Below are positions 1 through 6,070 of a DNA stretch of 7,621 bases, one piece after another; within the stretch, counting starts at the first letter, position 1, and each line of letters starts with the position of its first letter. The position numbers were made by a program, and so were the translations under genes. The notes under the pieces were generated by a model. It saw only the letters and a program-made list of their open reading frames with translations, was not told the DNA's origin and made no database searches. This DNA comes from Porphyromonadaceae bacterium (GTDB lineage Bacteria > Bacteroidota > Bacteroidia > Bacteroidales > UBA11471), in the NCBI GenBank assembly GCA_021199145.1, contig JAJQIP010000182.1, forward strand, positions 1 to 7,621, given 5' to 3'.

Positions 1-165
1 TATATAAAGTAAGCAGTATGCTACGCCCAGGAAAAGTAAAATCAAGATGCTGACACGATAACGGGAGAGGAGGCAGCCTTCTCAGAGAAATGGTCGCAAA
101 AGTCAGGTGACAGGCAATAAAATGCCCGGTTTCTGCGTATACATTAAAATGTCCGGTTCTACGCA
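1..165. other. Non-coding leader upstream of the PorE-like gene
   Basis: Plus-strand frames here are broken by stops within a few dozen bases. No clear Bacteroidetes -7 box (TAnnTTTG) is visible. The only structure I see is the direct repeat at 118-163. One minus-strand frame stays open to the window edge but has no start codon or recognisable protein motif. The promoter of the downstream gene is expected in this stretch or upstream of the window. Confidence 0.5.
118..163. repeat. Imperfect direct repeat upstream of the PorE-like gene
   Basis: Two copies of TAAAATGYCCGGTT lie at 118-131 and 145-158, matching at 13 of 14 bases. The likeness continues loosely to 137 (TTCTGCG) and 163 (CTACG). 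The copies are 27 bp apart, and the second ends a few bases before the ATG at 166. Such spaced repeats could be a protein-binding site controlling the gene. They could also be the end of a decayed insertion sequence, since some IS families carry repeated terminal motifs. No transposase is present in the window, so the sequence does not decide between these. Confidence 0.55.
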
Positions 166-2133
166 ATGAAATATCTCTTTCCTGCCGTTTGTTCTATTGT
201 TTTATGGGGGATGCTCTGTGGATGCAGAGTCAAACTGAGTACAGCGCATGTCCAATATGAACGGGGGGAATATTTCATCGCAGCGACCACCTATCGTAAA
301 GTTTACAACAAGACATCGGCTAAAGACCGGGAGAAGCGGGCACAAATCGCCTTTCGTATCGGGGAGTGTTACCGCCGTCTGAATGCGGCCCCCCGTTCGG
401 CGGCCGGATATCAGAATGCGGTGAGGTATCACTATCCGGATAGCATCGCCCTCTTCTATTTGGCTCGGGCTCAGCAGATGCAAGGAAAATACAAGGAGGC
501 CCGGAAAAACTACGAGGAATTTCTAACCCTGAAACCGGGTGACCGTCGGGCCGAGAACGGTCTGGAAGGCTGTGATGCGGCGTTGGAGTGGAAGGCATCA
601 CCCACTCGGTATGTGGTGAAACGGGCCGACCTGTTCAATTCACGGCGTAGCGAATGTGCCCCGATGTTTTTGGGGGAGGATAACGATATGCTCTATTTCT
701 GTTCAACCAATGACAAGGCTACGGGTGATAAAAAGAACAACATTACCGGGTTGAAAAACAACGATATTTTTGTTGCGAAAAAGGACGAGAACGGTGTCTG
801 GCAACGTCCTGAATTGGCAGAGGGAGGAGTCAATACCGAAAACGATGAGGGAATCATCTCTTTCTCTCCCGACGGCAATACCATGTACCTTACCCGTGCC
901 CGGCATGAAGAGGGGGTAAATACGACAGTCGAGATATGTACTTCATCCCGGAGCGACGCCCAGTGGAGCGAACCGCAACTCTTTCAGATTACAGGCGATA
1001 CCCTCTCGGCATATGCTCATCCTGCCGTATCTCCCGATGGCCGTTATCTCTATTTTGTCTCCGATATGCCGGGAGGATATGGGGGAAAGGATTTGTGGCG
1101 AATTGACTTGACCGAGCGGGGCACCGGAGTCGAGAATCTGGGGGTACAGATTAATACACCGGGCGATGAGATGTTTCCCTATATCAAGGCGGATGGTACC
1201 CTTTATTTTGCCTCGGATGGCCATCCGGGTTTGGGTGGGCTAGATCTTTTCAAGGCCACGATGAATGAATTCGGGGTGTGGAAAATCGAGAATTTGGGTG
1301 TCCCTATAAATTCGGCCGGGGATGATTTTGGGATAACCTTTGAAACGGGTCGGGAAGCCGGGTATTTCAGCTCCAACCGGAACGATTCCCGGGGGTATGA
1401 CCATCTCTACAGCTTTGAATTGCCGGCCATCGAGGTGTGGATTACCGGTTGGGTGATGGACCAGGATGAGGAGCCGATTCCCAATGCGATAATCCGTATT
1501 GTGGGTAAGGACGGTTCCAATCAGAAAGCCTATTCCCGGGAAGACGGTTCCTATAAATTTCGTCTCGACTTGGGCATTGACTATGTGATGATGGCCGGTT
1601 GTCAGGGATTCCTCAATTCCCGGGGAGAATTTACCAGTGATGCCGAGGAGAGGAATGAGACCTATGGCCTTGACTTCATCTTGGCGGCCATCAACAAGCC
1701 GGTCATTGTGGAGAATGTCTTTTATGCCTTCGACCGGGCGGATGTCACCCCTGAGTCGGCAGCCGCTTTGAATGAGATTATACAGATGTTGGAAGACAAT
1801 CCGAATGTCTCGATAGAGTTGGGGGCGCATACCGATATGATTGGAAGTGAGGAGTATAACCTTGACCTTTCGGAACGCCGGGCCAAAGCGGTTGTGGAAT
1901 ATTTGATTGCCCATGGGGTGGAGGCCGACCGGCTGACTCCGAAAGGATACGGAAAGTCCGAACCTCGGACGATTACCCGCAAACAGGCACGGGATTACCC
2001 GATGTTCCGGGAAGGCGATGTGCTAACCGACGAATATATTCTGGCTTTGCCGCCGGAGCAGCAGGAGTTGGCCAATGCCTTGAACCGCCGTACGGAATTT
2101 CGGGTACTGGATGTGAATTACCGTTTGATGTAG
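166..2133 (+). CDS. PorE-like OmpA-family outer-membrane lipoprotein (TPR, beta-propeller, CRD, OmpA_C)
   Basis: This 655-aa protein probably anchors an envelope complex to peptidoglycan from the periplasmic face of the outer membrane. Residues 1-20 form a lipoprotein signal ending in the lipobox LCGC, with Cys20 as the predicted lipidated residue; Cys at -2 is somewhat unusual. Residues about 25-140 look like TPR repeats. About 150-420 is a PD40/WD40-like beta-propeller with repeated motifs such as FSPDG (233), VSPDG (288) and KADGTLYF (341), plus GGKDLW and GGLDLF strands. About 423-508 resembles a carboxypeptidase-regulatory-like domain (PNAIIRI, REDGSYKF). About 512-650 is OmpA_C, with peptidoglycan-binding Asp557 (GAHTD) and Arg572 (LSERRA) at the canonical 15-residue spacing. 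This order is that of Porphyromonas gingivalis PorE (PG1058), a type IX secretion component. Paralogues with the same domains exist, so the secretion role is inferred. The glycosyltransferase gene follows after 4 nt. Confidence 0.9.
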   Translation: MKYLFPAVCSIVLWGMLCGCRVKLSTAHVQYERGEYFIAATTYRKVYNKTSAKDREKRAQIAFRIGECYRRLNAAPRSAAGYQNAVRYHYPDSIALFYLARAQQMQGKYKEARKNYEEFLTLKPGDRRAENGLEGCDAALEWKASPTRYVVKRADLFNSRRSECAPMFLGEDNDMLYFCSTNDKATGDKKNNITGLKNNDIFVAKKDENGVWQRPELAEGGVNTENDEGIISFSPDGNTMYLTRARHEEGVNTTVEICTSSRSDAQWSEPQLFQITGDTLSAYAHPAVSPDGRYLYFVSDMPGGYGGKDLWRIDLTERGTGVENLGVQINTPGDEMFPYIKADGTLYFASDGHPGLGGLDLFKATMNEFGVWKIENLGVPINSAGDDFGITFETGREAGYFSSNRNDSRGYDHLYSFELPAIEVWITGWVMDQDEEPIPNAIIRIVGKDGSNQKAYSREDGSYKFRLDLGIDYVMMAGCQGFLNSRGEFTSDAEERNETYGLDFILAAINKPVIVENVFYAFDRADVTPESAAALNEIIQMLEDNPNVSIELGAHTDMIGSEEYNLDLSERRAKAVVEYLIAHGVEADRLTPKGYGKSEPRTITRKQARDYPMFREGDVLTDEYILALPPEQQELANALNRRTEFRVLDVNYRLM

Positions 2134-2137
2134 TCCT

Positions 2138-3052
2138 ATGCTTTCGATTCTAATCCCCACTTACCGTTTCGATTGTTCCCCTCTTGTACGGGAACTCTCC
2201 CGTCAGACCGAGGCATTGCATATCCCGTATGAGATACTTGTCTGTGACGACGGATCCCCCGACGATGAGGGAAAAGCGGGGAATCGCCGCATCAACGACC
2301 TCCCGCACTGTCGCTTTATAGAACTTCCCGAAAATAGGGGAGCGGCCCATAACCGTAACTTTTTGGCCGCTCAAGCCCGATACGATTATTTTCTGTTCCT
2401 CGACAGTGATTTGATGCCGTGTAACGGTTGTTTTGTCAAACGGTATGTGCAAGCGGCCGTTCCCGATACGGTGATTGGCGGGACTATCCGCTTCCGTGTA
2501 CCTGGACTGTCGGAGCAGGCGGCCAAGGCCAATTTGCGGTATGTCTATGCTTTGGCTCGGGAAGAGCGACCGTTGTCCGTGCGGAACAAGAATCCTTATG
2601 CCCATTTTTCTGCATTTAGTTGTCTGATTCCTAGGGCGATTTTCAATCGTATTTGTTTCTGTGAGGAACTCACCTCCTACGGTCATGAAGATACCCTTTA
2701 TGGAAAGGAGTTGCAAGCCGCTGGTATTGCCGTCAAGTATATTGACAATCCTGTATTTCACGATATTGTGGACTCCAGTGAACTTTTCCTGCAAAAGACA
2801 GAGACAAGTTTGCGCAATGTCTGGTGCCATCGCTCCTTGATGGGGGAGTATGTGCGCGTTCTCAATGTACAGCAACGGGTCAAGCGGATGGGATTGCAGG
2901 GGATGGTCCGAGGCGTGTTTGCCCTCTTCGAGAAGAGATTACACCGTCATCTCTTAGGCATGCATCCCCGCCTGTGGTTGTTCGATTTTTATAAATTGGG
3001 CTATCTCTGCCGTCTCAACCATACCCTCTCGCAGAAAAACACTCCCAAATAA
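2138..3052 (+). CDS. Family 2 glycosyltransferase
   Basis: This 304-aa GT-A fold enzyme probably transfers a sugar from a nucleotide donor to a surface glycan precursor on the cytoplasmic side of the membrane. The N-terminus reads MLSILIPTYR. The nucleotide-binding CDDGS follows (residues 36-40), then NRGAAHNRN (66-74) and the metal-binding DSD (89-91). GHED (182-185) holds the likely catalytic acidic pair seen in many GT2 enzymes. There is no true transmembrane helix. The C-terminal third is basic and amphipathic (RVKRMG, EKRLHRHLL, then an aromatic stretch), which would suit peripheral membrane binding. The start lies 4 nt after the stop of the PorE-like gene, so the two are almost surely co-transcribed. 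Donor, acceptor and product cannot be read from the sequence. Lipopolysaccharide or capsule synthesis is the usual setting. Confidence 0.9.
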   Translation: MLSILIPTYRFDCSPLVRELSRQTEALHIPYEILVCDDGSPDDEGKAGNRRINDLPHCRFIELPENRGAAHNRNFLAAQARYDYFLFLDSDLMPCNGCFVKRYVQAAVPDTVIGGTIRFRVPGLSEQAAKANLRYVYALAREERPLSVRNKNPYAHFSAFSCLIPRAIFNRICFCEELTSYGHEDTLYGKELQAAGIAVKYIDNPVFHDIVDSSELFLQKTETSLRNVWCHRSLMGEYVRVLNVQQRVKRMGLQGMVRGVFALFEKRLHRHLLGMHPRLWLFDFYKLGYLCRLNHTLSQKNTPK

Positions 3053-3234
3053 CATCCCCTTCAGATCTATTTGCTAAGCGAAAAGGTAAGGCGATAGGGC
3101 TGACGCATACATCTATATCTGATTGATGTATATACCTTTGGGGAGTCTGAGGATGTCAAATTCTCAGAAAGAAAATGTTTCAGAATAAAGTAGGCTTCGC
3201 TCCGAAGTTGATTATTCTTCTCAAGAAGAAATAA
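3053..3234. other. Intergenic region between convergent genes, with small inverted repeats
   Basis: No plausible gene lies here. Besides the hairpins at its right edge, it holds ATACATC/GATGTAT (3107-3113 with 3125-3131) and TCTGAG/CTCAGA (3146-3151 with 3163-3168), each with an 11-nt loop. A perfect match to the Bacteroidetes -7 consensus, TACCTTTG, sits at 3133-3140 on the plus strand, but no good -33 element precedes it. A short transcript starting near 3146 and ending at the 3207-3239 hairpin is conceivable but unproven. Confidence 0.45.
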
Positions 3235-3239
3235 TCAAC
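3195..3239. terminator. Tandem hairpins, probable bidirectional terminator
   Basis: Two adjacent inverted repeats lie between the convergent glycosyltransferase and smr genes. The first is CTTCG/CGAAG (3195-3199 with 3203-3207). The second is a long stem of 14 pairs, GTTGATTATTCTTC (3207-3220) with GAAG and AATAATCAAC (3225-3239), interrupted by one bulged A and closed by the loop TCAA. The right arm covers the stop codon of smr (3237-3235). A clean U-tract is absent on either strand; the minus-strand side is only moderately U-rich after the smaller hairpin. Position and stem strength support termination from both sides. Confidence 0.55.
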
Positions 3240-3849
3240 GGATTGTCACTTGGGTAGCCCCAAAGCCATACTCTTGGAACGAAGCGTCTTGATGATCATA
3301 GGTCTTGTATTTCCGCTGCAGCTCTTCGAGTATAGCTCGGCGGAGTACCCCAGCCCCTTTGCCGTGTATGAAGACAATTTTCTGCCCTTTCTTCTCCTTG
3401 TATTGTTCAAGGGTATCCCGGAAGGCCTTCAGTTGTAGCTGTAACATGTCGGTGTGACTCAAGCCGGTGGTACTGTCGACCAATTCATAAATATGCAGAT
3501 CCACCTCAATCGGTCCCTCTTTCGAAGGTTTATGGGATGTCTGTTTCGGGGCGTGGGGCGGTTCTTCTTTTTCACGTAGCTCCTTTTCCAAGAGGGAACT
3601 ATCGAGTGCTTTCTCTTCAATGGGATGAGGTTCTTCTTTCTTTTCCGGTATTTCTTCTTTCTCTTCGGCAGGGGGAAGTGCAGCTTCCTCTTGGGGGGCG
3701 GCTGGTTCTATGACGACACATTCGTTGCAGAGGACGGGAATTTCAAATCCATCTTCCTCCTCCACGGAGACGATTTTTCCTTTGATACTGCGCACAATGC
3801 CTCCGCCCACACTGTTCAAGAAGCGGACTTTGTCTCCAACTTTTACCAT
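3235..3849 (-). CDS. Short DUF2027-type protein with C-terminal Smr domain
   Basis: This is a 204-aa cytoplasmic protein. Residues 1-48 form the conserved N-terminal piece of Bacteroidetes DUF2027 proteins (VGDKVRFLNSVGGG, then EDGFEIPVL). Residues about 49-112 are a low-complexity linker rich in Glu, Pro and Lys. Residues about 113-204 are an Smr domain with VDLHI (116-120), the signature IHGKGAGVLR (161-170) and the closing YGFGATQVTI. Smr domains are nicking endonuclease or nucleic-acid-binding modules first known from MutS2; later work links several to RNA and stalled ribosomes. From memory, family members are about 340 aa with a folded domain between the two ends. Here only the acidic linker remains, so the protein looks shortened but otherwise intact. 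The gene is divergent from queA across 60 bp. The ATG at 3849 is chosen because the conserved VGDKVRF motif begins three residues later. Confidence 0.88.
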   Translation of the reverse strand: MVKVGDKVRFLNSVGGGIVRSIKGKIVSVEEEDGFEIPVLCNECVVIEPAAPQEEAALPPAEEKEEIPEKKEEPHPIEEKALDSSLLEKELREKEEPPHAPKQTSHKPSKEGPIEVDLHIYELVDSTTGLSHTDMLQLQLKAFRDTLEQYKEKKGQKIVFIHGKGAGVLRRAILEELQRKYKTYDHQDASFQEYGFGATQVTIR

Positions 3850-3870
3850 AAGGCATACGGTTTTATCTCA

Positions 3871-3901
3871 CAAAGATGCTTATTTTTGCAGAGATATTCA
3901 A
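3871..3901 (-). promoter_or_regulatory. Candidate promoter of the smr gene
   Basis: Reading the minus strand, TTG (3901-3899) is followed after 20 nt by CATCTTTG (3878-3871). This matches the Bacteroidetes -7 consensus TAnnTTTG at five of six fixed positions, with a suitable distance to a -33 TTG. Transcription would start near 3864, leaving a leader of about 15 nt before the ATG at 3849. It overlaps the candidate queA promoter on the other strand. Confidence 0.4.
3881..3888 (+). promoter_or_regulatory. Candidate -7 element of the queA-queF promoter
   Basis: TATTTTTG matches TAnnTTTG exactly and lies 21 nt before the queA ATG, giving a leader of roughly 15 nt. The -33 side is weak: only a TTTT run at 3861-3864, spaced 16 nt, is seen. 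I see no preQ1 riboswitch-like element in this short leader. Confidence 0.4.
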
Positions 3902-3909
3902 TAGGCTCT

Positions 3910-5130
3910 ATGCAAAAACCCCAAGATATCTTCCTCTCCGAATACGATTATTCCTTACCGGAGGAGCGGATTGCCAAATATCCGCTTGCTCGGCGGGATG
4001 CCTCAAAATTACTTCTCTTTCGAGGCGGGGAAATTTCTTCCTCGACCTTCGACCAGTTGCCTCGATTTCTTCCGGACGATACCTTGTTGATATGCAACAA
4101 TACTCGGGTCATTCAGGCTCGCCTTCATTTTCACAAAGAGAGCGGTGCCATTATAGAAATTTTCTGCCTCGAACCATTGGATCCTTGCGATTATCTGCTC
4201 TCGTTCCAGACAACAGGCTGCTGTGTGTGGCACTGTCTGGTGGGAAATCTTCGGCGGTGGAAAGCGGGACGGTTGTCTCGGACATTGCAGGTCGAAGGGA
4301 AAGAGGTCACGTTGCAGGTCGAACGGCGGAATCCTGTTCCGGGCGAGACCCAGGAGATTGTTTTCCGTTGGGACGGAGAAGGGGTAACCTTCGCCTCTCT
4401 GCTCGAAGTTTTCGGAGAGTTGCCCATTCCTCCCTATCTCAACCGAGCAACGGAAGAGAGCGATAAGATAACCTATCAGACCCTCTATTCGCATATTGAA
4501 GGTTCGGTGGCGGCTCCTACGGCCGGACTCCATTTTACACCCGAAGTTTTCACCGCTTTGCAAGAGCGTGGGATTCCCTGTCAAGAGCTTACATTACATG
4601 TTGGGGCCGGGACCTTCAAGCCGGTGAAGAGCGAGACGATTGCCGGGCATGAGATGCACACCGAGTATCTTTCTGTACCCCGTGACCTGCTTGCGCTTCT
4701 TGCCGTTACGCCCCGTCGTGTCGTGGCTGTGGGCACCACTTCGGTGCGTACGCTCGAAAGTCTCTACTATATGGGATGCACCGTGTTGCAAAATCCCGAA
4801 GCGACACCGGCCCAACTTGTCGTGGAACAGTGGCGGCCTTATGAAGAGGGTCCCGATATATCGGTCGGGGAGGCTTTGTCAGCCCTTGTGGCCTATCTCG
4901 ATTGCCACAACCTTGACCGCTTGGTCTCGGCTACCCGTATGATTATCGTGCCGGGATTCCGTTGGCGTATCGTGCAGGGACTTATCACCAATTTCCACCA
5001 ACCCCGCAGTACGCTGCTCTTGTTAGTCTCCTCTTTTGTGAAGGGTCGTTGGCGGGAAATTTACGAGTATGCTTTGGCCAACGGTTTCCGGTTTCTCAGT
5101 TATGGGGACAGTTCCCTGCTTCTTCCTTAA
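3910..5130 (+). CDS. queA: QueA-like S-adenosylmethionine:tRNA ribosyltransferase-isomerase, long form
   Basis: QueA transfers and rearranges the ribosyl part of SAM onto preQ1 in the tRNA wobble position to make epoxyqueuosine. Family motifs are present in order: DYSLPEERIAKYPLARRDAS (13-32), NNTRVIQAR (63-71), VAAPTAGLHFT (200-210), HVGAGTFKPV (230-239), MHTEY (249-253), VGTTSVRTLES (274-284), NFHQPRSTLLLLVSSF (361-376) and LSYGDSSLL (396-404). At 406 aa it exceeds the usual 340-360 aa. The excess is mainly a segment of about 40 residues between TLES (284) and VPGF (347), where the normal GxTDIFIYPG run is replaced by SATRMIIVPGF. The frame is open back to 3625, but that stretch is antisense to smr; the ATG at 3910 matches the family N-terminus. 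queF follows after 12 nt. Function as a true QueA is likely; a second, specialised paralogue is possible. Confidence 0.88.
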   Translation: MQKPQDIFLSEYDYSLPEERIAKYPLARRDASKLLLFRGGEISSSTFDQLPRFLPDDTLLICNNTRVIQARLHFHKESGAIIEIFCLEPLDPCDYLLSFQTTGCCVWHCLVGNLRRWKAGRLSRTLQVEGKEVTLQVERRNPVPGETQEIVFRWDGEGVTFASLLEVFGELPIPPYLNRATEESDKITYQTLYSHIEGSVAAPTAGLHFTPEVFTALQERGIPCQELTLHVGAGTFKPVKSETIAGHEMHTEYLSVPRDLLALLAVTPRRVVAVGTTSVRTLESLYYMGCTVLQNPEATPAQLVVEQWRPYEEGPDISVGEALSALVAYLDCHNLDRLVSATRMIIVPGFRWRIVQGLITNFHQPRSTLLLLVSSFVKGRWREIYEYALANGFRFLSYGDSSLLLP

Positions 5131-5142
5131 AATGTAAACGGT

Positions 5143-6045
5143 ATGAAACAATCGGTATTGGGTCGTCAGGTCGCCTATCCTGAACACTATTCCCCGGAAA
5201 TTCTCGTGCGGGTGGACCGTGCGGAGAACCGGTTGGCACATGCCATCGACATCGCCCGTCTCCCCTTTGTCGGTTTTGATGTGTGGAACGCCTATGAGGT
5301 AAGCATTCTCACGGAGAACGGCATTCCTGCCAATTTTGTTTTGCGGATGCTTTATCCTTGTGAGAGTCCCTATATTGTCGAGAGCAAATCGTTGAAACTC
5401 TATCTGAACGCTTTCAATAAGAGCCGTTTTGGTCGTTCTGTCGATGAAATCGTCTCCTTTTTGACGGCTACCGTTTCGCACGATCTCTCCTCTTTACTGG
5501 AGATTCCGGTCAAGGTGGTGTTGGAGACTCCCCCTACGGCCGCCGGTCATACAGTGCTCTCTCCAGGGATGGCTTGCGAACCGCCTGTCGAGTGGCCTTG
5601 TTGGGGAATGGCCGACCTCTCTTTTGTACCGCTCACCGCTTACAAGGAAGATAGGTCGCTTTTACTGGGAGATTTCGGGAAGGGAGGTACCCTTATGGGG
5701 ATGACGGATATGCTGCGGAGTCGTTGCAAAGTCACTTCGCAACCCGATTGGGGAGACCTCTATCTCTATATGCAGGGAGAGCGGTTGCCCTCGGTCGATA
5801 AATTACTTCGCTATATCGTCTCTTTTCGGGATGAAAACCACTTCCACGAAGAGGTGGTCGAAATGATTTATGCGGCTTTGTGGTCGCTGTTTACCCCGGA
5901 AGAGTTGTTGGTCATGGCCTTTTATACTCGGCGGGGCGGTATTGATATCAATCCTGTCCGGGCCAGTCGGCCGGAATTGATTACCCGTTTTGCCCCGCAC
6001 GTTTCCGGCTTCGGTCATATTTCTGTCAAATCTCCCCGTCAATAA
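5143..6045 (+). CDS. queF: NADPH-dependent 7-cyano-7-deazaguanine (preQ0) reductase, bimodular type
   Basis: QueF reduces the nitrile of preQ0 to the aminomethyl group of preQ1 using two NADPH, in the cytoplasm, as the last free-base step of queuosine synthesis. The 300-aa protein aligns by eye along its length with the bimodular Escherichia coli enzyme. The N-terminal half carries the QueF motif ESKSLKLYLNAF (80-91), which binds NADPH. The C-terminal half carries the catalytic nucleophile Cys195 and Asp202 in CKVTSQPDWG, then LLRYIVSFRDENHFHEE (221-237), with His235 and Glu236 matching the substrate-binding pair, and YTRRGGIDINP (261-271). All key residues are intact, so it should be active and not an amidinotransferase-like relative. 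The bimodular form is typical of gamma-proteobacteria; the form I would expect in Bacteroidetes is the short one of about 150 aa. It sits 12 nt after queA and ends 25 nt from the convergent ATPase gene. Confidence 0.92.
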   Translation: MKQSVLGRQVAYPEHYSPEILVRVDRAENRLAHAIDIARLPFVGFDVWNAYEVSILTENGIPANFVLRMLYPCESPYIVESKSLKLYLNAFNKSRFGRSVDEIVSFLTATVSHDLSSLLEIPVKVVLETPPTAAGHTVLSPGMACEPPVEWPCWGMADLSFVPLTAYKEDRSLLLGDFGKGGTLMGMTDMLRSRCKVTSQPDWGDLYLYMQGERLPSVDKLLRYIVSFRDENHFHEEVVEMIYAALWSLFTPEELLVMAFYTRRGGIDINPVRASRPELITRFAPHVSGFGHISVKSPRQ

Positions 6046-6070
6046 GATTGGCCCTTGGAAATTTAGCCGT

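Noticed and set aside
1..163. A minus-strand frame open from about 163 to the window edge
   Set aside because: It has no ATG start with support and no recognisable motif. Its repeated TGHF residues simply reflect the in-frame DNA direct repeat.
1240..1914. A 224-aa open frame on the minus strand
   Set aside because: It lies wholly inside the PorE-like gene, whose frame has continuous domain matches. The antisense product shows no recognisable motif.
2150..2875. A 241-aa open frame on the minus strand
   Set aside because: It is antisense to the glycosyltransferase, which carries all expected GT2 motifs. The antisense frame has none.
3625..3909. An upstream extension of the queA frame to an earlier ATG
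   Set aside because: The extra 95 residues are antisense to the smr gene, low in complexity, and precede the normal QueA N-terminus. The ATG at 3910 fits the family.
3850..3909. A preQ1 riboswitch before queA-queF
   Set aside because: The leader is only about 60 nt and shares space with the smr promoter. I see no hairpin plus A-rich tail arrangement resembling preQ1 aptamers.
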